From assembly GCA_013112725.1 (NCBI GenBank), contig JABFFZ010000004.1, positions 88,147-121,911 on the forward strand: a stretch of 33,765 bases of DNA, in the 5' to 3' direction. A program made the position numbers and the translations under genes. The notes under the pieces were generated by a model. That model worked only from the letters and a program-made list of their open reading frames with translations. It was not told where the DNA came from and did not search any database. Origin of the DNA: Chloroflexota bacterium. Lineage in GTDB: Bacteria > Chloroflexota > Anaerolineae > Promineifilales > Promineifilaceae. Each line of letters begins with the position of its first letter. Position 1 is the stretch's first letter. Positions 1-7,984 of the stretch are shown piece by piece.

Positions 1-1
1 A

Positions 2-445
2 GACGGGGATTATCGAGAAGTCTTAGAAGCTGTTTCCCCAACTGATCTGATTTATCTGGACCCACCGTATCAGGGTACGTCTCAGAATAAAGATCCCCGC
101 TATTATAGTGGCCTTGATGCTGACAAGTTAATTAGCTTCCTGACAGAGTTAAACAAACAGCAGGTACGGTTCATCTTGAGCTACGACGGCCGTACCGGGG
201 GCAAAACGTATGGCGCTACCTTGCCGGCTGCGCTTAATCTCTACCATTTAGAAGTTCATGCCGGTCGTTCTAGCCAATCTACACTTTTAGGTAGTGTGGC
301 CGACACGTATGAATCATTGTATTTGTCCCCCGCTCTCACCAGACAGTTGCAATCAACATACCGTGAGGGATTAGGCGTGTTAGTCCATGCGATTAAGCCC
401 AGACGGGAGACCTATCCAAAACAACTTGAACTGGGCCTTTTATGA
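2..445 (+). CDS. D12-class DNA adenine-N6 methyltransferase, C-terminal part (5' truncated by window)
   Basis: The frame is open from base 2 and gives 147 residues ending in TGA. The fragment reads LIYLDPPYQGTS, and DPPY is the catalytic motif IV of amino-methyltransferases that methylate adenine N6. The downstream YYSG, a helix and RFILSYDGRTG fit the Dam/D12 family, in which the target-recognition part precedes the DPPY motif. The N-terminal AdoMet-binding motif lies outside the window. The stop overlaps the ATG of the next gene, an HNH endonuclease, so the two are probably a translationally coupled type II restriction-modification pair. The target sequence cannot be told from this fragment. 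One ACGGCCGT octamer lies at 186-193. Confidence 0.85.
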   Translation, partial: DGDYREVLEAVSPTDLIYLDPPYQGTSQNKDPRYYSGLDADKLISFLTELNKQQVRFILSYDGRTGGKTYGATLPAALNLYHLEVHAGRSSQSTLLGSVADTYESLYLSPALTRQLQSTYREGLGVLVHAIKPRRETYPKQLELGLL

Positions 446-1176
446 CCAATCAAGAAGAATTACCTGAACTGTTTATCCAAAGGCTGCAATCAGTAACCAA
501 CAAACGCGCCCGGATTGTTATCGATCACATTTTAGAACAGGGTTTTATTACCACAGAAGAATTAGAAAAACAGTATGGTTACAGCCATCCACCTAGAGCC
601 GCCCGCGATGTACGGGAGCAAGGTATTCCCCCGGAAACGTTCAGAGTAAAGTCAACCGATGGCCGATCCATTGCCGCTTACCGGTTTGGACAATGGGAAG
701 ATATTTTGGATGGGCAAGCCGGTGGCCGAAAGAGTTTTAGCCGGAAGCTAAAAAATGAACTTTTCCAGGCGCAGCAAGGCCGATGCGCCGTCTGTTCCGG
801 CAAGTTTGAAGCGCGTTATTTGCAAATAGACCATCGAGTGCCCTTTGAAATAGCGAGAGATGTTGATCATTTCCACAGAAACGTACATGACTACATGTTG
901 GTATGTGGCCCATGTAATCGAGCAAAATCCTGGTCATGCGAACACTGCCCAAACTGGACTAAAAAATCCTCAAAAATCTGTTCCCAGTGTTATTGGGCAT
1001 ATCCCCAAGATTATGCGCATGTGGCGCTGCGCGAGATCAGACGAGCCGATATTTTGTGGGACGAAGCTGAAGTACAGATCTATAAAGAGCTAAAAACGGC
1101 TGCGGAAAAGGCTAATTTCCCCATTCCTGATTACGTGAAGGAGATTGTCAAGCAACAGTTAGGAGGGGAACTATGA
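442..1176 (+). CDS. HNH endonuclease, probable type II restriction enzyme
   Basis: The protein has 244 residues. The N-terminal ~85 residues look like a winged-helix region ([12 protein letters not shown] followed by basic [10 protein letters not shown]). The HNH core runs from about residue 113 to 165: CAVC (Cys115, Cys118), LQIDH (Asp130-His131) and CGPCNRAKS (Cys155, Cys158, Asn159). Two more CxxC pairs, CEHC (166-169) and CSQC (180-183), suggest a second zinc site. The ATG overlaps the stop of the upstream adenine methyltransferase (ATGA), the usual arrangement of a restriction gene coupled to its methylase. The 3' end overlaps the DegT-family gene in the same way. It is visibly poorer in G and C than its neighbours and has no ACGGCCGT octamer, which suggests acquisition by transfer. 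Specificity is unknown. Confidence 0.8.
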   Translation: MTNQEELPELFIQRLQSVTNKRARIVIDHILEQGFITTEELEKQYGYSHPPRAARDVREQGIPPETFRVKSTDGRSIAAYRFGQWEDILDGQAGGRKSFSRKLKNELFQAQQGRCAVCSGKFEARYLQIDHRVPFEIARDVDHFHRNVHDYMLVCGPCNRAKSWSCEHCPNWTKKSSKICSQCYWAYPQDYAHVALREIRRADILWDEAEVQIYKELKTAAEKANFPIPDYVKEIVKQQLGGEL

Positions 1177-2273
1177 CGCCCGTTCCCTTTGTGGATTTGA
1201 AAGCGGAGTATGAGGCGTACCGGGCGGAGATAGACACGGCCGTGACCCGCACCCTCTCCTCTGGCTGGTATATTCTGGGGCCGGAGGTGGCTGCTTTTGA
1301 GGCGGCGTTTGCCGCTTACAACGGGGTGGCGCACGCGGTGGGGGTGGCCTCCGGTACGGATGCGGTGCTACTTGGTTTGAAGGCGTTGGGCGTGGGGCCG
1401 GGGGATGAGGTGATTACAGTGGCGCACACGGCCGTAGCCACCATCGCCGCCATTGAACTCGCCGGGGCCATGCCTGTACTGGTGGACATTGATTCCCAAA
1501 CCTACACCATGGATCCGGAGCAGGTGGCAACGGCCGTCACCCCCCGCACCAAAGCCATCATCCCCGTCCATCTCTATGGCCACCCCGCCGACATGGAAGC
1601 GATTTTGGAAATTGCCATCCAACATCGGTTGCAGGTGTTGGAAGATTGCGCCCAGGCGCACGGCGCGCTGGTGGCGGAGCGGCGGGTGGGCAGCTTGGGT
1701 GACGCCGCCGCTTTCAGTTTTTACCCCACCAAAAACCTGGGCGCTTTGGGGGATGGCGGCGCGGTGGTGACTAATCGGGATGACATTGCCAAGCGGCTGC
1801 GGCTGCTGCGGCAGTATGGCTGGCGGGAGCGGTACATCAGCGATCTGGCCGGGTATAACAGCCGCCTGGATGAGTTGCAGGCGGCCATTTTGCAGGTGCG
1901 GCTGGCGCATCTGGACGCGGACAACGGCCGTCGCCAACAATTAGCCGCCCGTTACAGTGAGCAACTGGAAAATTTGCCCGTGCAACTGCCGCGTATACGG
2001 CCGTTGGCCAGCCATGTCTTTCATCTCTATGTCATACAAACGGGGCGGCGGGCGGCATTGGCGACGTTTTTACACGAGAAGGGGGTGGGTACGGCCGTGC
2101 ATTACCCCGTGCCCGTCCACCTGCAACCCGCTTATCGCCATTTGGGTTATGATCCTGGCAGTTTGCCCGTCACCGAACGCGCCGCCCGGCGTATTCTCTC
2201 CCTGCCCCTTTATGCCCACATGCCTGAGGAACATGTAGAGGTGGTATGCCAGACGTTGGCCGAGTTTTTTTGA
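1173..2273 (+). CDS. DegT/DnrJ/EryC1/StrS-family PLP-dependent sugar aminotransferase
   Basis: The protein has 366 residues, normal for the family. It begins PFVDLKAEY, shows the glycine-rich [12 protein letters not shown] cofactor-phosphate region, the [10 protein letters not shown] motif with Asp158, and the SFYPTKNLG motif with the PLP-binding Lys187. Members aminate keto-sugar nucleotides for surface glycans or glycosylated metabolites. The sequence resembles the branch that uses dTDP-3-keto- or 4-keto-6-deoxyhexoses, but the substrate cannot be fixed. The start has a strong AGGAGGGG site and its ATG overlaps the endonuclease stop. Nearby membrane glycosyltransferases make a surface-glycan role plausible. 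The gene carries at least six ACGGCCGT octamers, unlike the endonuclease just upstream, so the two genes probably have different histories despite the overlap. Confidence 0.92.
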   Translation: MTPVPFVDLKAEYEAYRAEIDTAVTRTLSSGWYILGPEVAAFEAAFAAYNGVAHAVGVASGTDAVLLGLKALGVGPGDEVITVAHTAVATIAAIELAGAMPVLVDIDSQTYTMDPEQVATAVTPRTKAIIPVHLYGHPADMEAILEIAIQHRLQVLEDCAQAHGALVAERRVGSLGDAAAFSFYPTKNLGALGDGGAVVTNRDDIAKRLRLLRQYGWRERYISDLAGYNSRLDELQAAILQVRLAHLDADNGRRQQLAARYSEQLENLPVQLPRIRPLASHVFHLYVIQTGRRAALATFLHEKGVGTAVHYPVPVHLQPAYRHLGYDPGSLPVTERAARRILSLPLYAHMPEEHVEVVCQTLAEFF

Positions 2274-2317
2274 AATTATTGGTAAAGAAACTGCACGGCG
2301 CTTAACAGTAGTTCTAT

Positions 2318-2345
2318 AGGAGATTGGGAGATTCAATCTCCTCAT
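2318..2345. repeat. Short inverted heptamer repeat (GGAGATT family)
   Basis: An AGGAGATTGGGAGATT run is followed at once by CAATCTCCT, giving a small hairpin after the aminotransferase stop. It is the same unit seen in opposite orientations at 15744-15816. It could end transcription from both convergent genes, but it has no T tract. Confidence 0.6.
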
Positions 2346-2381
2346 ATCTATGATGAAAACGAATATCTATGATGAAAACGA
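2344..2381 (+). repeat. Perfect 19-bp direct tandem duplication
   Basis: Positions 2344-2362 and 2363-2381 are identical. The second copy runs into the 59-bp dispersed element that starts at 2372, so this is a local duplication of that element's left edge. Confidence 0.8.
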
Positions 2382-2430
2382 TCTTTTCATCGGTGCATGT
2401 GTAGCACGATTTGACAAATCGTGTTACATC
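2372..2430 (+). repeat. 59-bp dispersed palindromic element, copy 1
   Basis: It matches 5351-5409 at 54 of 59 positions without gaps. It contains two stem-loops: ATGAAAA paired with TTTTCAT, and CACGATTTG paired with CAAATCGTG around one base. It lies between the convergent ends of the aminotransferase and acetyltransferase genes. No coding potential is seen. It resembles REP or MITE-like intergenic repeats. Confidence 0.8.
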
Positions 2431-2435
2431 ACATC

Positions 2436-3002
2436 TCAATCCCCCACGCCTAATCTCCGTTTCATAAACACCGCCACTTCGCGGTCGGGGTTCAGGTCAT
2501 CATTGCTGTAATAAGAAATGTCTATGCCTTCTACGCGGAAGCCCATGCGCCGGTAAAAACGAATGGCGGGTATATTGGTATTTTGGGTTTCGCAGGTGAT
2601 GGTGCGCAACCTGGCGGTTTGGGCCTGGGCAATGAGTCTGGTCATCAGCAGCCGTCCCCAACCTTCGCCGCGATAGCCACTGGCGATGTGAAATTCCCAC
2701 ACCCACAGGCTGCCGTTCCAATGCATCGGTTCGGCCAGCGCGACCCCTACCAGCGTTCCCTGGTTGAACAGTCCAAAAGAGAAGCCCTGCGCCGGGATTG
2801 GGCGGTATCGTTCCAGATCATCTGGTTCCAGTGGTGGAAAACGTTTGCTGATGGCTTTTGGCAGGGTGATAAGGTGAAGGGTTAATGCTGTCTCTTTTTG
2901 CTCATCCGCATATCCAACTTGATAGATTTCACCGGTTTGATAGCCGGAAATAACGGTGGGGATATGGGGGATGTGGTTGGCCGTTAGCTGTCTGATTTCC
3001 AT
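2436..3002 (-). CDS. GNAT-family N-acetyltransferase
   Basis: The protein has 188 residues. The acetyl-CoA motif A is seen in GYRGEGWGRLLMTRLIAQAQ (an R/QxxGxG-type loop), preceded by the strand LWVWEFHIAS, and followed by motif B in NIPAIRFYRRMGFRVEGIDISYYSNDD. These are the standard core features of the GCN5 fold; the acceptor is not predictable. The start is well supported, with AGGAGGT seven bases before the ATG on the minus strand. It converges with the aminotransferase and follows the end of the glycosyltransferase block on the same strand, from which it is separated by a perfect 12-bp hairpin. It has no ACGGCCGT copies. Confidence 0.88.
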   Translation of the reverse strand: MEIRQLTANHIPHIPTVISGYQTGEIYQVGYADEQKETALTLHLITLPKAISKRFPPLEPDDLERYRPIPAQGFSFGLFNQGTLVGVALAEPMHWNGSLWVWEFHIASGYRGEGWGRLLMTRLIAQAQTARLRTITCETQNTNIPAIRFYRRMGFRVEGIDISYYSNDDLNPDREVAVFMKRRLGVGD

Positions 3003-3082
3003 AACTTTTACCTCCTGCGGCTATTGTATGGTGGTGCTTCTTTGCTGTCGAAAGAACCGTTGTGCTGGAAGCCCGATGTCCA

Positions 3083-3114
3083 AAGCCTGAGGCCTGACTT
3101 CGGGCCTCAGGCTT
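3083..3114 (-). terminator. Perfect 12-bp hairpin after the glycosyltransferase block
   Basis: AAGCCTGAGGCC at 3083-3094 pairs perfectly with 3103-3114 across an 8-base loop. It begins just past the last glycosyltransferase stop (3119). There is no clear T run, so it may be a processing or attenuating hairpin rather than a classic intrinsic terminator. It is made of the same kind of 7-base units (cgaagcc, tgaggcc) as the other repeats. Confidence 0.5.
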
Positions 3115-3118
3115 CGGA

Positions 3119-5329
3119 TCACTGCTCGCCGATTCGCGCTGCCTCTCCTGGCCGTTCCAGGGTGGGCAGGTAATAAAAGCCGGTTTGGATTGTTAGCCCT
3201 TCTCTATTCAGGTCTGGTGGCAGAGGAATGACAAAGGTGTCCATGACCCATTCACCGGGCCGCCAACTGCTGGTAGGATGGCCGCCGGGTTGGCGATCTT
3301 GTTGGGCAACCAGACGGCCGTCTGGCCCGATGAGGTGAACAAAGGCGGTGTAATCTTGTGGAATGCCGGTCACTGCTTCCCAGATGAGGGTCACGGCCGT
3401 TTTTTCCTCCCTTTTTTCCACCGTCCAACCCACCAGCCGAATCTGGTCGCCAAAGCGGTGATCGCTGGTATGTTCTGCCAACTGGCGCGTCTTGTTGGCA
3501 GGCACGGTAAAGGGGATGTAGCCCTCACTCGGTTCGCCTGGAATACCATCGGGGAAGGCGTTTTGCAGGTTTTTCAGGCTGGTGACGGCCAACGGCCGTA
3601 CCAGATAGAGTGTCTCCTGCCCTGGTATGCCCAGTGGGATGGCACCCTCTTCTCCAGCGTAATTTTGCAGCCGTTCCGGGCTGCCCAGGGCAAAATAAAG
3701 GGTAGCTAATTCCTCTTGCGTGGGCGTGAGGTAAATGACCGTATTTTCACCAAATGAAGCGGCAAATTGCCCCATCTCCCATTCCGGCTGGTAAAAATCG
3801 GCCGCCAGTTGCGGGTGACGGCCGTAACGCCCGAAGTAGTCGTAGGTTGTCCAGAGTGCGCTGGCAAATAAGAGGGTAATCAGTAATCCATAAACGATAA
3901 TCGGCGACCAATAACCGCTAACCGCTAACCGATAACCAATCCAATCAACCCCCAGCCCCACAAAAATGGCAATAACGGGGGCGGCGCCGGACATGCGGCC
4001 AAAGTGGGGGGCGTCACCGCTGAGGACGGTGGGCAGCAGCATGACCAGCAGCCACAGGTAGAGGAACATAAGGCGGGGGTGGAAAAGGTGCTTGAGGGCA
4101 GTGATCATGCCGGTTAAAAAGAAGATGGCTTGCAAGGGATCAAGGTACGGCCGTCCCGGAAGATTATGCCGTAAATGGGTTTCGCCCTGCCAGAACAGCC
4201 CGGCGATGACCCGCCAGACGTTTTGTAGCCAGGTCAGCCAGGGTTTGCCTTCAACGGCGCCAACACCCCGGTTGCTCACGTAGGCCATGCGGAAGACAAA
4301 AAAGTATGGGTAGCGCCAGAAGTAAAGCAGGAGGGGTAGGGCGGTAAGTACGGCCGTACCCGCCATTAGCCCCACATTAAGCCACTGCTGCCGCACTGCC
4401 TCCCGTTCCCGCCAAAACCATAACGGCACAAACAAGACAAACAGCAGCGGCAGCAGCCGTCCCACCGCATAGGTGTAAATACCCAACCCCAGCAAGAAAC
4501 CGGCCGCGATGAACCAGAGGGTTGCCGGGGTGAGCAGGGGAGAAGGTGAGGGGCTGATGGGGTGAGCAGGTGGTTGGGTGATGGGGTGATGGGGCAATCT
4601 GGCATCTAGCACCTGCCCACTTGACGCCTGATCACCTGGCACCTTAGCACTTCCATTTACCCCTTTCCAGAAGCAGTAAATCGCCAGCGTTTCCACGAAG
4701 ACATAAACCATCATGCGCAGGCCGAAGCGGCTGAAGTGAATGGCCGGAAAGAGAACGGCGAGAGTGAAGGCGGCGACGAGTGGGGTGATGGTGGTAATCG
4801 GTAATCGGTGATCGGTAATCGGTGAGGCGCAAGGCGTGATGCGTAATGCGTGATCGCCACTCTCTGATCGCCACTCTCTAACATCAAACAATGCTTTGGC
4901 TGCCAGAAAGGTAGTCAAAACGGATAGGACGCCAAAGAAGGCGGGCACGGCACGGATGGCAAAGGGGGTGGCGCCAAACAGTTTGATGCTGAGGGCCATG
5001 AGGTAGATGTGCAGGGGTTCACGGCCGTAATTCCCCTCAAAAAAAACCGGCCATCGCGTCTCTTGTGCTGGCCGTTCTGCGTGGGCGTCGTTTTGGTAAA
5101 GTTCCCAGCCCTCGTAAAATTGGGGGAATGTTTTGCCTTGCAGCAGCGACAGCGCATCCAGGCCGTTGTACGCTTCGTCATGGTAAAGGCCAGGTGGCAT
5201 CTGCGCCAGTCGCCAGAAACGCAGCCCGGCCGCCAACGCCAGGATGATCAGCAGCACGGTGAGCAGGCGAGCGGGTGATAGGATGATGGGGTGATGAGGT
5301 GATGAGGTCTTGGGGCGTTGGTCAGACAT
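3119..5329 (-). CDS. GT39-type (ArnT/PMT-like) integral-membrane glycosyltransferase, paralogue A
   Basis: The protein has 736 residues with many hydrophobic helices in the first two thirds and a soluble C-terminal domain. The first helix is followed by MPPGLYHDEAYNGLDAL, whose acidic DE pair matches the catalytic loop of polyprenyl-phosphate-dependent GT-C enzymes. These enzymes transfer a sugar from a lipid carrier on the outer face of the membrane. The C-terminal ~120 residues form a beta-rich domain (RLVGWTVEKREEKTAVTLIWEA...AFVHLIGPDGRL) shared with paralogues B and C here. Three repeat-derived insertions occur in frame (4793-4880, 4534-4648, 3893-3945), and the N-terminus (SSPHHPIILS) is also repeat-coded. 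It is the last gene of the minus-strand block. Only a weak GAGAG lies upstream of the ATG. The acceptor is unknown. Confidence 0.82.
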   Translation of the reverse strand: MSDQRPKTSSPHHPIILSPARLLTVLLIILALAAGLRFWRLAQMPPGLYHDEAYNGLDALSLLQGKTFPQFYEGWELYQNDAHAERPAQETRWPVFFEGNYGREPLHIYLMALSIKLFGATPFAIRAVPAFFGVLSVLTTFLAAKALFDVREWRSESGDHALRITPCASPITDHRLPITTITPLVAAFTLAVLFPAIHFSRFGLRMMVYVFVETLAIYCFWKGVNGSAKVPGDQASSGQVLDARLPHHPITQPPAHPISPSPSPLLTPATLWFIAAGFLLGLGIYTYAVGRLLPLLFVLFVPLWFWREREAVRQQWLNVGLMAGTAVLTALPLLLYFWRYPYFFVFRMAYVSNRGVGAVEGKPWLTWLQNVWRVIAGLFWQGETHLRHNLPGRPYLDPLQAIFFLTGMITALKHLFHPRLMFLYLWLLVMLLPTVLSGDAPHFGRMSGAAPVIAIFVGLGVDWIGYRLAVSGYWSPIIVYGLLITLLFASALWTTYDYFGRYGRHPQLAADFYQPEWEMGQFAASFGENTVIYLTPTQEELATLYFALGSPERLQNYAGEEGAIPLGIPGQETLYLVRPLAVTSLKNLQNAFPDGIPGEPSEGYIPFTVPANKTRQLAEHTSDHRFGDQIRLVGWTVEKREEKTAVTLIWEAVTGIPQDYTAFVHLIGPDGRLVAQQDRQPGGHPTSSWRPGEWVMDTFVIPLPPDLNREGLTIQTGFYYLPTLERPGEAARIGEQ
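3893..3945. repeat. Heptamer repeat (ATAACCG/CTAACCG) inside glycosyltransferase A
   Basis: Four imperfect 7-base units lie in the loop between two late membrane helices of the encoded protein and give the peptide IGYRLAVSGYWS. The same loop is interrupted by repeats in the three paralogues. Confidence 0.65.
4534..4648. repeat. Octamer/heptamer repeat block (GGTGATGG; CACCTGG) inside glycosyltransferase A
   Basis: About eight GGTGATGG-like units followed by CACCTG-type units encode a proline/serine/histidine-rich insert (PHHPITQPPAHP) between hydrophobic helices. The peptide is quite unlike the flanking membrane sequence. Confidence 0.75.
4793..4880. repeat. Heptamer repeat block (GTAATCG, GTGATGC) inside glycosyltransferase A
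   Basis: Several GTAATCG/GTGATCG units run into GTGATGC units and a doubled GATCGCCACTCTCT. Read on the minus strand they encode ASPITDHRLPITT between two membrane helices. The reading frame stays open throughout. Confidence 0.8.
5270..5312. repeat. Octamer repeat (GGTGATGA) at the start of glycosyltransferase A
   Basis: Four or five units of GGTGATGA/GGATGATGG cover the first codons and encode SSPHHPIILSP just before the first membrane helix. The native N-terminus may have begun later. Confidence 0.65.
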
Positions 5330-5350
5330 GATAGTCTCTCAATTTCTCTT

Positions 5351-5409
5351 ATGAAAACCATCTTTTCACTGGTGCATGTGTAGTACGATTTGCCAAATCG
5401 TGTTACATC
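5351..5409 (+). repeat. 59-bp dispersed palindromic element, copy 2
   Basis: It is a 54/59 match to 2372-2430, with both internal stem-loops kept; the changes at the two palindrome centres do not break pairing. It lies between the end of glycosyltransferase B and the start of glycosyltransferase A. As in copy 1, an AATCTCC repeat tract follows directly. Confidence 0.8.
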
Positions 5410-5450
5410 GCTACTCAATCTCCAATCTCTACTCTCCAATCTCCACATCT
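5410..5450. repeat. Heptamer repeat (CAATCTC/CTACTCT)
   Basis: Five or six imperfect 7-base units adjoin the 59-bp element and run into the last codons of glycosyltransferase B. Confidence 0.65.
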
Positions 5451-7909
5451 CCCAAAACCACATAATCCGCTCCCGTTTCCAACAGCCAGCGTTGGCCAGT
5501 TTGGGGATGGTAAAGGCCGATGCGAACCTCATATGCACCTGGCGACAGGGTATCTGGCAAGGGAATGGTGTGGCTGTGCAGCAGGGCATCGCCGGGTCGC
5601 CAGCCTTTCCAGGCTGCACCCAGGCCATCCCATTGACCGACGATGTCGCCATTTTCATTTAACACATGGATAAAAATTTTGAGGGGTTGGGGGTGGCTCT
5701 TTTGCTGCCAGGCGGTGTTGATGAGCAGGGGTTGGTTGGGCACGGCCGTGCCCACAAACGCGCTCACCAGTTCAATTTCGCCGCCATCCTGGCTGAACCG
5801 TGCCAGCGGCTCTGCCGCCGGTACGGCCAGCGGCGGTATCTGGTAGAAGGTATAGGCATCCCGTTCCAGGCGCAGCGGCCATGAGGTGATCAGGGCGGCG
5901 ATGGCAGGGGCAACGGCCGTGTTCTGGGCCAACACCAGCCAGCCGCGTGGCGAATGGGGCACGATCACGGCCGTAGCCGGGTCAACCCATCGCGGCGTCA
6001 CATCATTACTGTTAAACTGCGCATAATCAGCGGATGCAATTTCGTCCAATTGCATACCGGCCAAGACCACATCCACCGGGCCGCCGGTGGCCGGCACTTC
6101 GTAGAGGAAGATGCTATATCCCAATCTGGCAATCGGTTCTCGCTGGCGGAACCAGGCAAACTGGTCATGGTTGGCAAAGTGGACCCCCTGCAAGTTGGTG
6201 ACGCTGATGGCGTAAATGCCGGGGGCGGGGTTGGCGGGGTAGTACGGCCGTGCCTGTGGATTCATCAACCGGGGCGGCCAGCTATCTAGCCCCTGGTAGG
6301 GAATGCCGTAATAATCGGGCCGTGCTTCACCAAAATAGCTCAGCCACACCTGCGCCACACCGTTTTCATCCATCCAGGGCTTTAATTTGTTTAAGTCCTG
6401 CCCCCAATCTGTGTTGCTGTCTACCAGATAGCGCCAGCCGTTCGCCGGGCCGCCTGCTAACAGGTTAAAATAACTCAGGTAATGGGGGTGAATCCAGAGA
6501 GCGATGAGGGCGAGCAGGGCGAATGTGAGGCGTGAGGCGTGAGGTGTGAGGCGTGATGCGTGATGCGTGATGCGTGAGGCGTGATCGGTAATCGGGTTTT
6601 GGGCTTCGGGCTTCTTGTTTGGGAAATTGGCGAGGGCGTGGGCGATGAATACGGCCGTGAACGGCAGCACCGGCAGCAAATGGCGGTAGCCCAGGTTGAT
6701 CTCGCTGGTCAGGGCGATGGCAAAGTAGCCGAGGGCGGGGATGAGCAGGGCGGCGTCGTTGAAGAGGGGAGAATCTGTGAGCTGTGAGCCGTGAGCCGTA
6801 ATCGGTAATCGGTAATCGGTAATCGGCTTTCGGGCTTCGGGCTTCGGCTTTCGGGCTTCGGAAACGTAGTACAGTACGCGCAGGATAACGGCCGTGATCA
6901 GCAAAACCAACGTCGGCAGCGGCGTTTTGAGCAAAAAGGCCACCGGGAAGTAATACCACCAGCCGGTGCTGCTGTATTGCCCCATCAGGAAAGAGGGGGT
7001 CTCCACTTGCAGCCGCCCGCCAATATCCAATAGCTGCTCGATGTGGTGGGACAATGGCACGGTCAGCCCGGCTAATGGGGAGAGGGTGGGTAAATTGGCG
7101 GGTAATGTGCCCACCTGAAAACCATACGCCGCCCACAGCGTTAGAAAGGCCGCCAGGGGATAGAGCAAGATGAAGTGGAAAACGATACGCCAGGGAAAGG
7201 GACGGCCGTGCCGGTGATGATGCCGCCATTGGGCCACTATCCCACTCAAGATGACCAGGGCAAAGAGGGGCACAAACAGTCCGGCCGTAAACTTGGTGTT
7301 TTGCAGCAAACCAAAACCAATCCCGGCCAGGAGTGCGTTTAGGATGGAAGGTTGCACCCAATATCGCCACAACGTAAACCCGGCCACTGCTGCGCCTGCT
7401 GCCAGTCCCAAATCGGTGGTGGCTAAGCCGGCATTTGCCAGGATGTTGGGGTCAAGGGCAATGAGCGTCAGTGCCAGCAGACCCGCCCGGCGATCCCCGG
7501 CCATCTGCCAGGCCCATCGTCCCACCAGCGCTGCCAACAGCATGGCTAACCAAATGGTGGGCAGCCGCGCCAGAAAAAGGATGTGGGCAACATCATTGCC
7601 AATTTCCCACAGAAACAGTTCGGCCGGGCGATGAAAGCCGGTTTCTTGCCAGGCGGGATCGTCTGTGGGTAGGCTAACGGTTTCATCATCTGTCAGCAGT
7701 ACGGCGTTAAGCGCATTCAGTCCTAAGGGATGCCCCACGCGCATCTGCCGGTTTTCACCGCGCACATAGGCCAAACCGCGTACAATGAAACCTTGTTCGT
7801 CAAAGGTAGGGGCCAGAGTCTTCATGCTGGTGAAAGCCAGGGTAAACAGAAGCAGCAGTACGGCCGTGCCCCACCAGAGCGGCTTTCCCCAGAAATACGA
7901 CCCTTTCAT
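5429..7909 (-). CDS. GT39-type integral-membrane glycosyltransferase, paralogue B
   Basis: From the ATG at 7909 the protein has 826 residues. The frame is open up to a TTG at 7972, but those extra codons are made of a palindromic repeat, so the later ATG is preferred. After the first helix comes TFDEQGFIVRGL, an acidic catalytic-loop signature of GT39/PMT-like GT-C enzymes, then about ten membrane helices. HPHYLSYFNLLAGGP...DSNTDWGQDL is almost the same in paralogue D, so the two are close relatives. The C-terminal beta domain (IFIHVLNENGDIVGQWDGLGAAWKGWRPGD) is shared with A and C. Two repeat-derived inserts occur (6774-6861 and 6523-6622). No Shine-Dalgarno is seen before the chosen ATG. 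Donor and acceptor are unknown. Confidence 0.8.
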   Translation of the reverse strand: MKGSYFWGKPLWWGTAVLLLLFTLAFTSMKTLAPTFDEQGFIVRGLAYVRGENRQMRVGHPLGLNALNAVLLTDDETVSLPTDDPAWQETGFHRPAELFLWEIGNDVAHILFLARLPTIWLAMLLAALVGRWAWQMAGDRRAGLLALTLIALDPNILANAGLATTDLGLAAGAAVAGFTLWRYWVQPSILNALLAGIGFGLLQNTKFTAGLFVPLFALVILSGIVAQWRHHHRHGRPFPWRIVFHFILLYPLAAFLTLWAAYGFQVGTLPANLPTLSPLAGLTVPLSHHIEQLLDIGGRLQVETPSFLMGQYSSTGWWYYFPVAFLLKTPLPTLVLLITAVILRVLYYVSEARKPKPEARKPITDYRLPITAHGSQLTDSPLFNDAALLIPALGYFAIALTSEINLGYRHLLPVLPFTAVFIAHALANFPNKKPEAQNPITDHASRITHHASRLTPHASRLTFALLALIALWIHPHYLSYFNLLAGGPANGWRYLVDSNTDWGQDLNKLKPWMDENGVAQVWLSYFGEARPDYYGIPYQGLDSWPPRLMNPQARPYYPANPAPGIYAISVTNLQGVHFANHDQFAWFRQREPIARLGYSIFLYEVPATGGPVDVVLAGMQLDEIASADYAQFNSNDVTPRWVDPATAVIVPHSPRGWLVLAQNTAVAPAIAALITSWPLRLERDAYTFYQIPPLAVPAAEPLARFSQDGGEIELVSAFVGTAVPNQPLLINTAWQQKSHPQPLKIFIHVLNENGDIVGQWDGLGAAWKGWRPGDALLHSHTIPLPDTLSPGAYEVRIGLYHPQTGQRWLLETGADYVVLGDVEIGE
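6523..6622. repeat. Heptamer repeat block (GTGAGGC/GTGATGC) inside glycosyltransferase B
   Basis: Nine or more tandem 7-base units, then GTAATCG and CGGGCTT units. They encode ITDHASRITHHASRLTPHAS on the minus strand, in the loop just before the helix that leads to HPHYLSYFN. Paralogue D carries a different repeat in the same loop. Confidence 0.85.
6774..6861. repeat. Heptamer repeat block (GTGAGCC, GTAATCG, CGGGCTT) inside glycosyltransferase B
   Basis: Three successive families of 7-base units occur head to tail, including four GTAATCG and four CGGGCTT-like copies. They encode EARKPKPEARKPITDYRLPI on the minus strand between two membrane helices. Confidence 0.85.
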
Positions 7910-7929
7910 GGCGAGAGAGGGGAAGTGGA

Positions 7930-7975
7930 TAATTGAGTAATCAGGTAATGACATCATTACCTGATTACTCAATTA
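7930..7975. repeat. Perfect 22-bp inverted repeat with 2-base loop
   Basis: Positions 7930-7951 and 7954-7975 are exact reverse complements around CA. The arms consist of AATTGAGTAATCAGGTAATG-type units. It lies between the exported-protein stop and the start of glycosyltransferase B, and it overlaps alternative upstream starts of the latter. It could end transcription, stabilise the upstream message or hide initiation codons. Confidence 0.85.
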
Positions 7976-7984
7976 CTTAATTAC

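Noticed and set aside
1368..1940. A 190-residue open frame antisense to the DegT-family aminotransferase
   Set aside because: The sense strand encodes a complete enzyme with all motifs; the antisense product looks like GC-rich shadow sequence.
6465..7370. A 301-residue open frame overlapping glycosyltransferase B on the same strand
   Set aside because: It is a shifted frame of a clear membrane protein; its product is Arg/Pro/His-rich low-complexity sequence with no recognisable domain.
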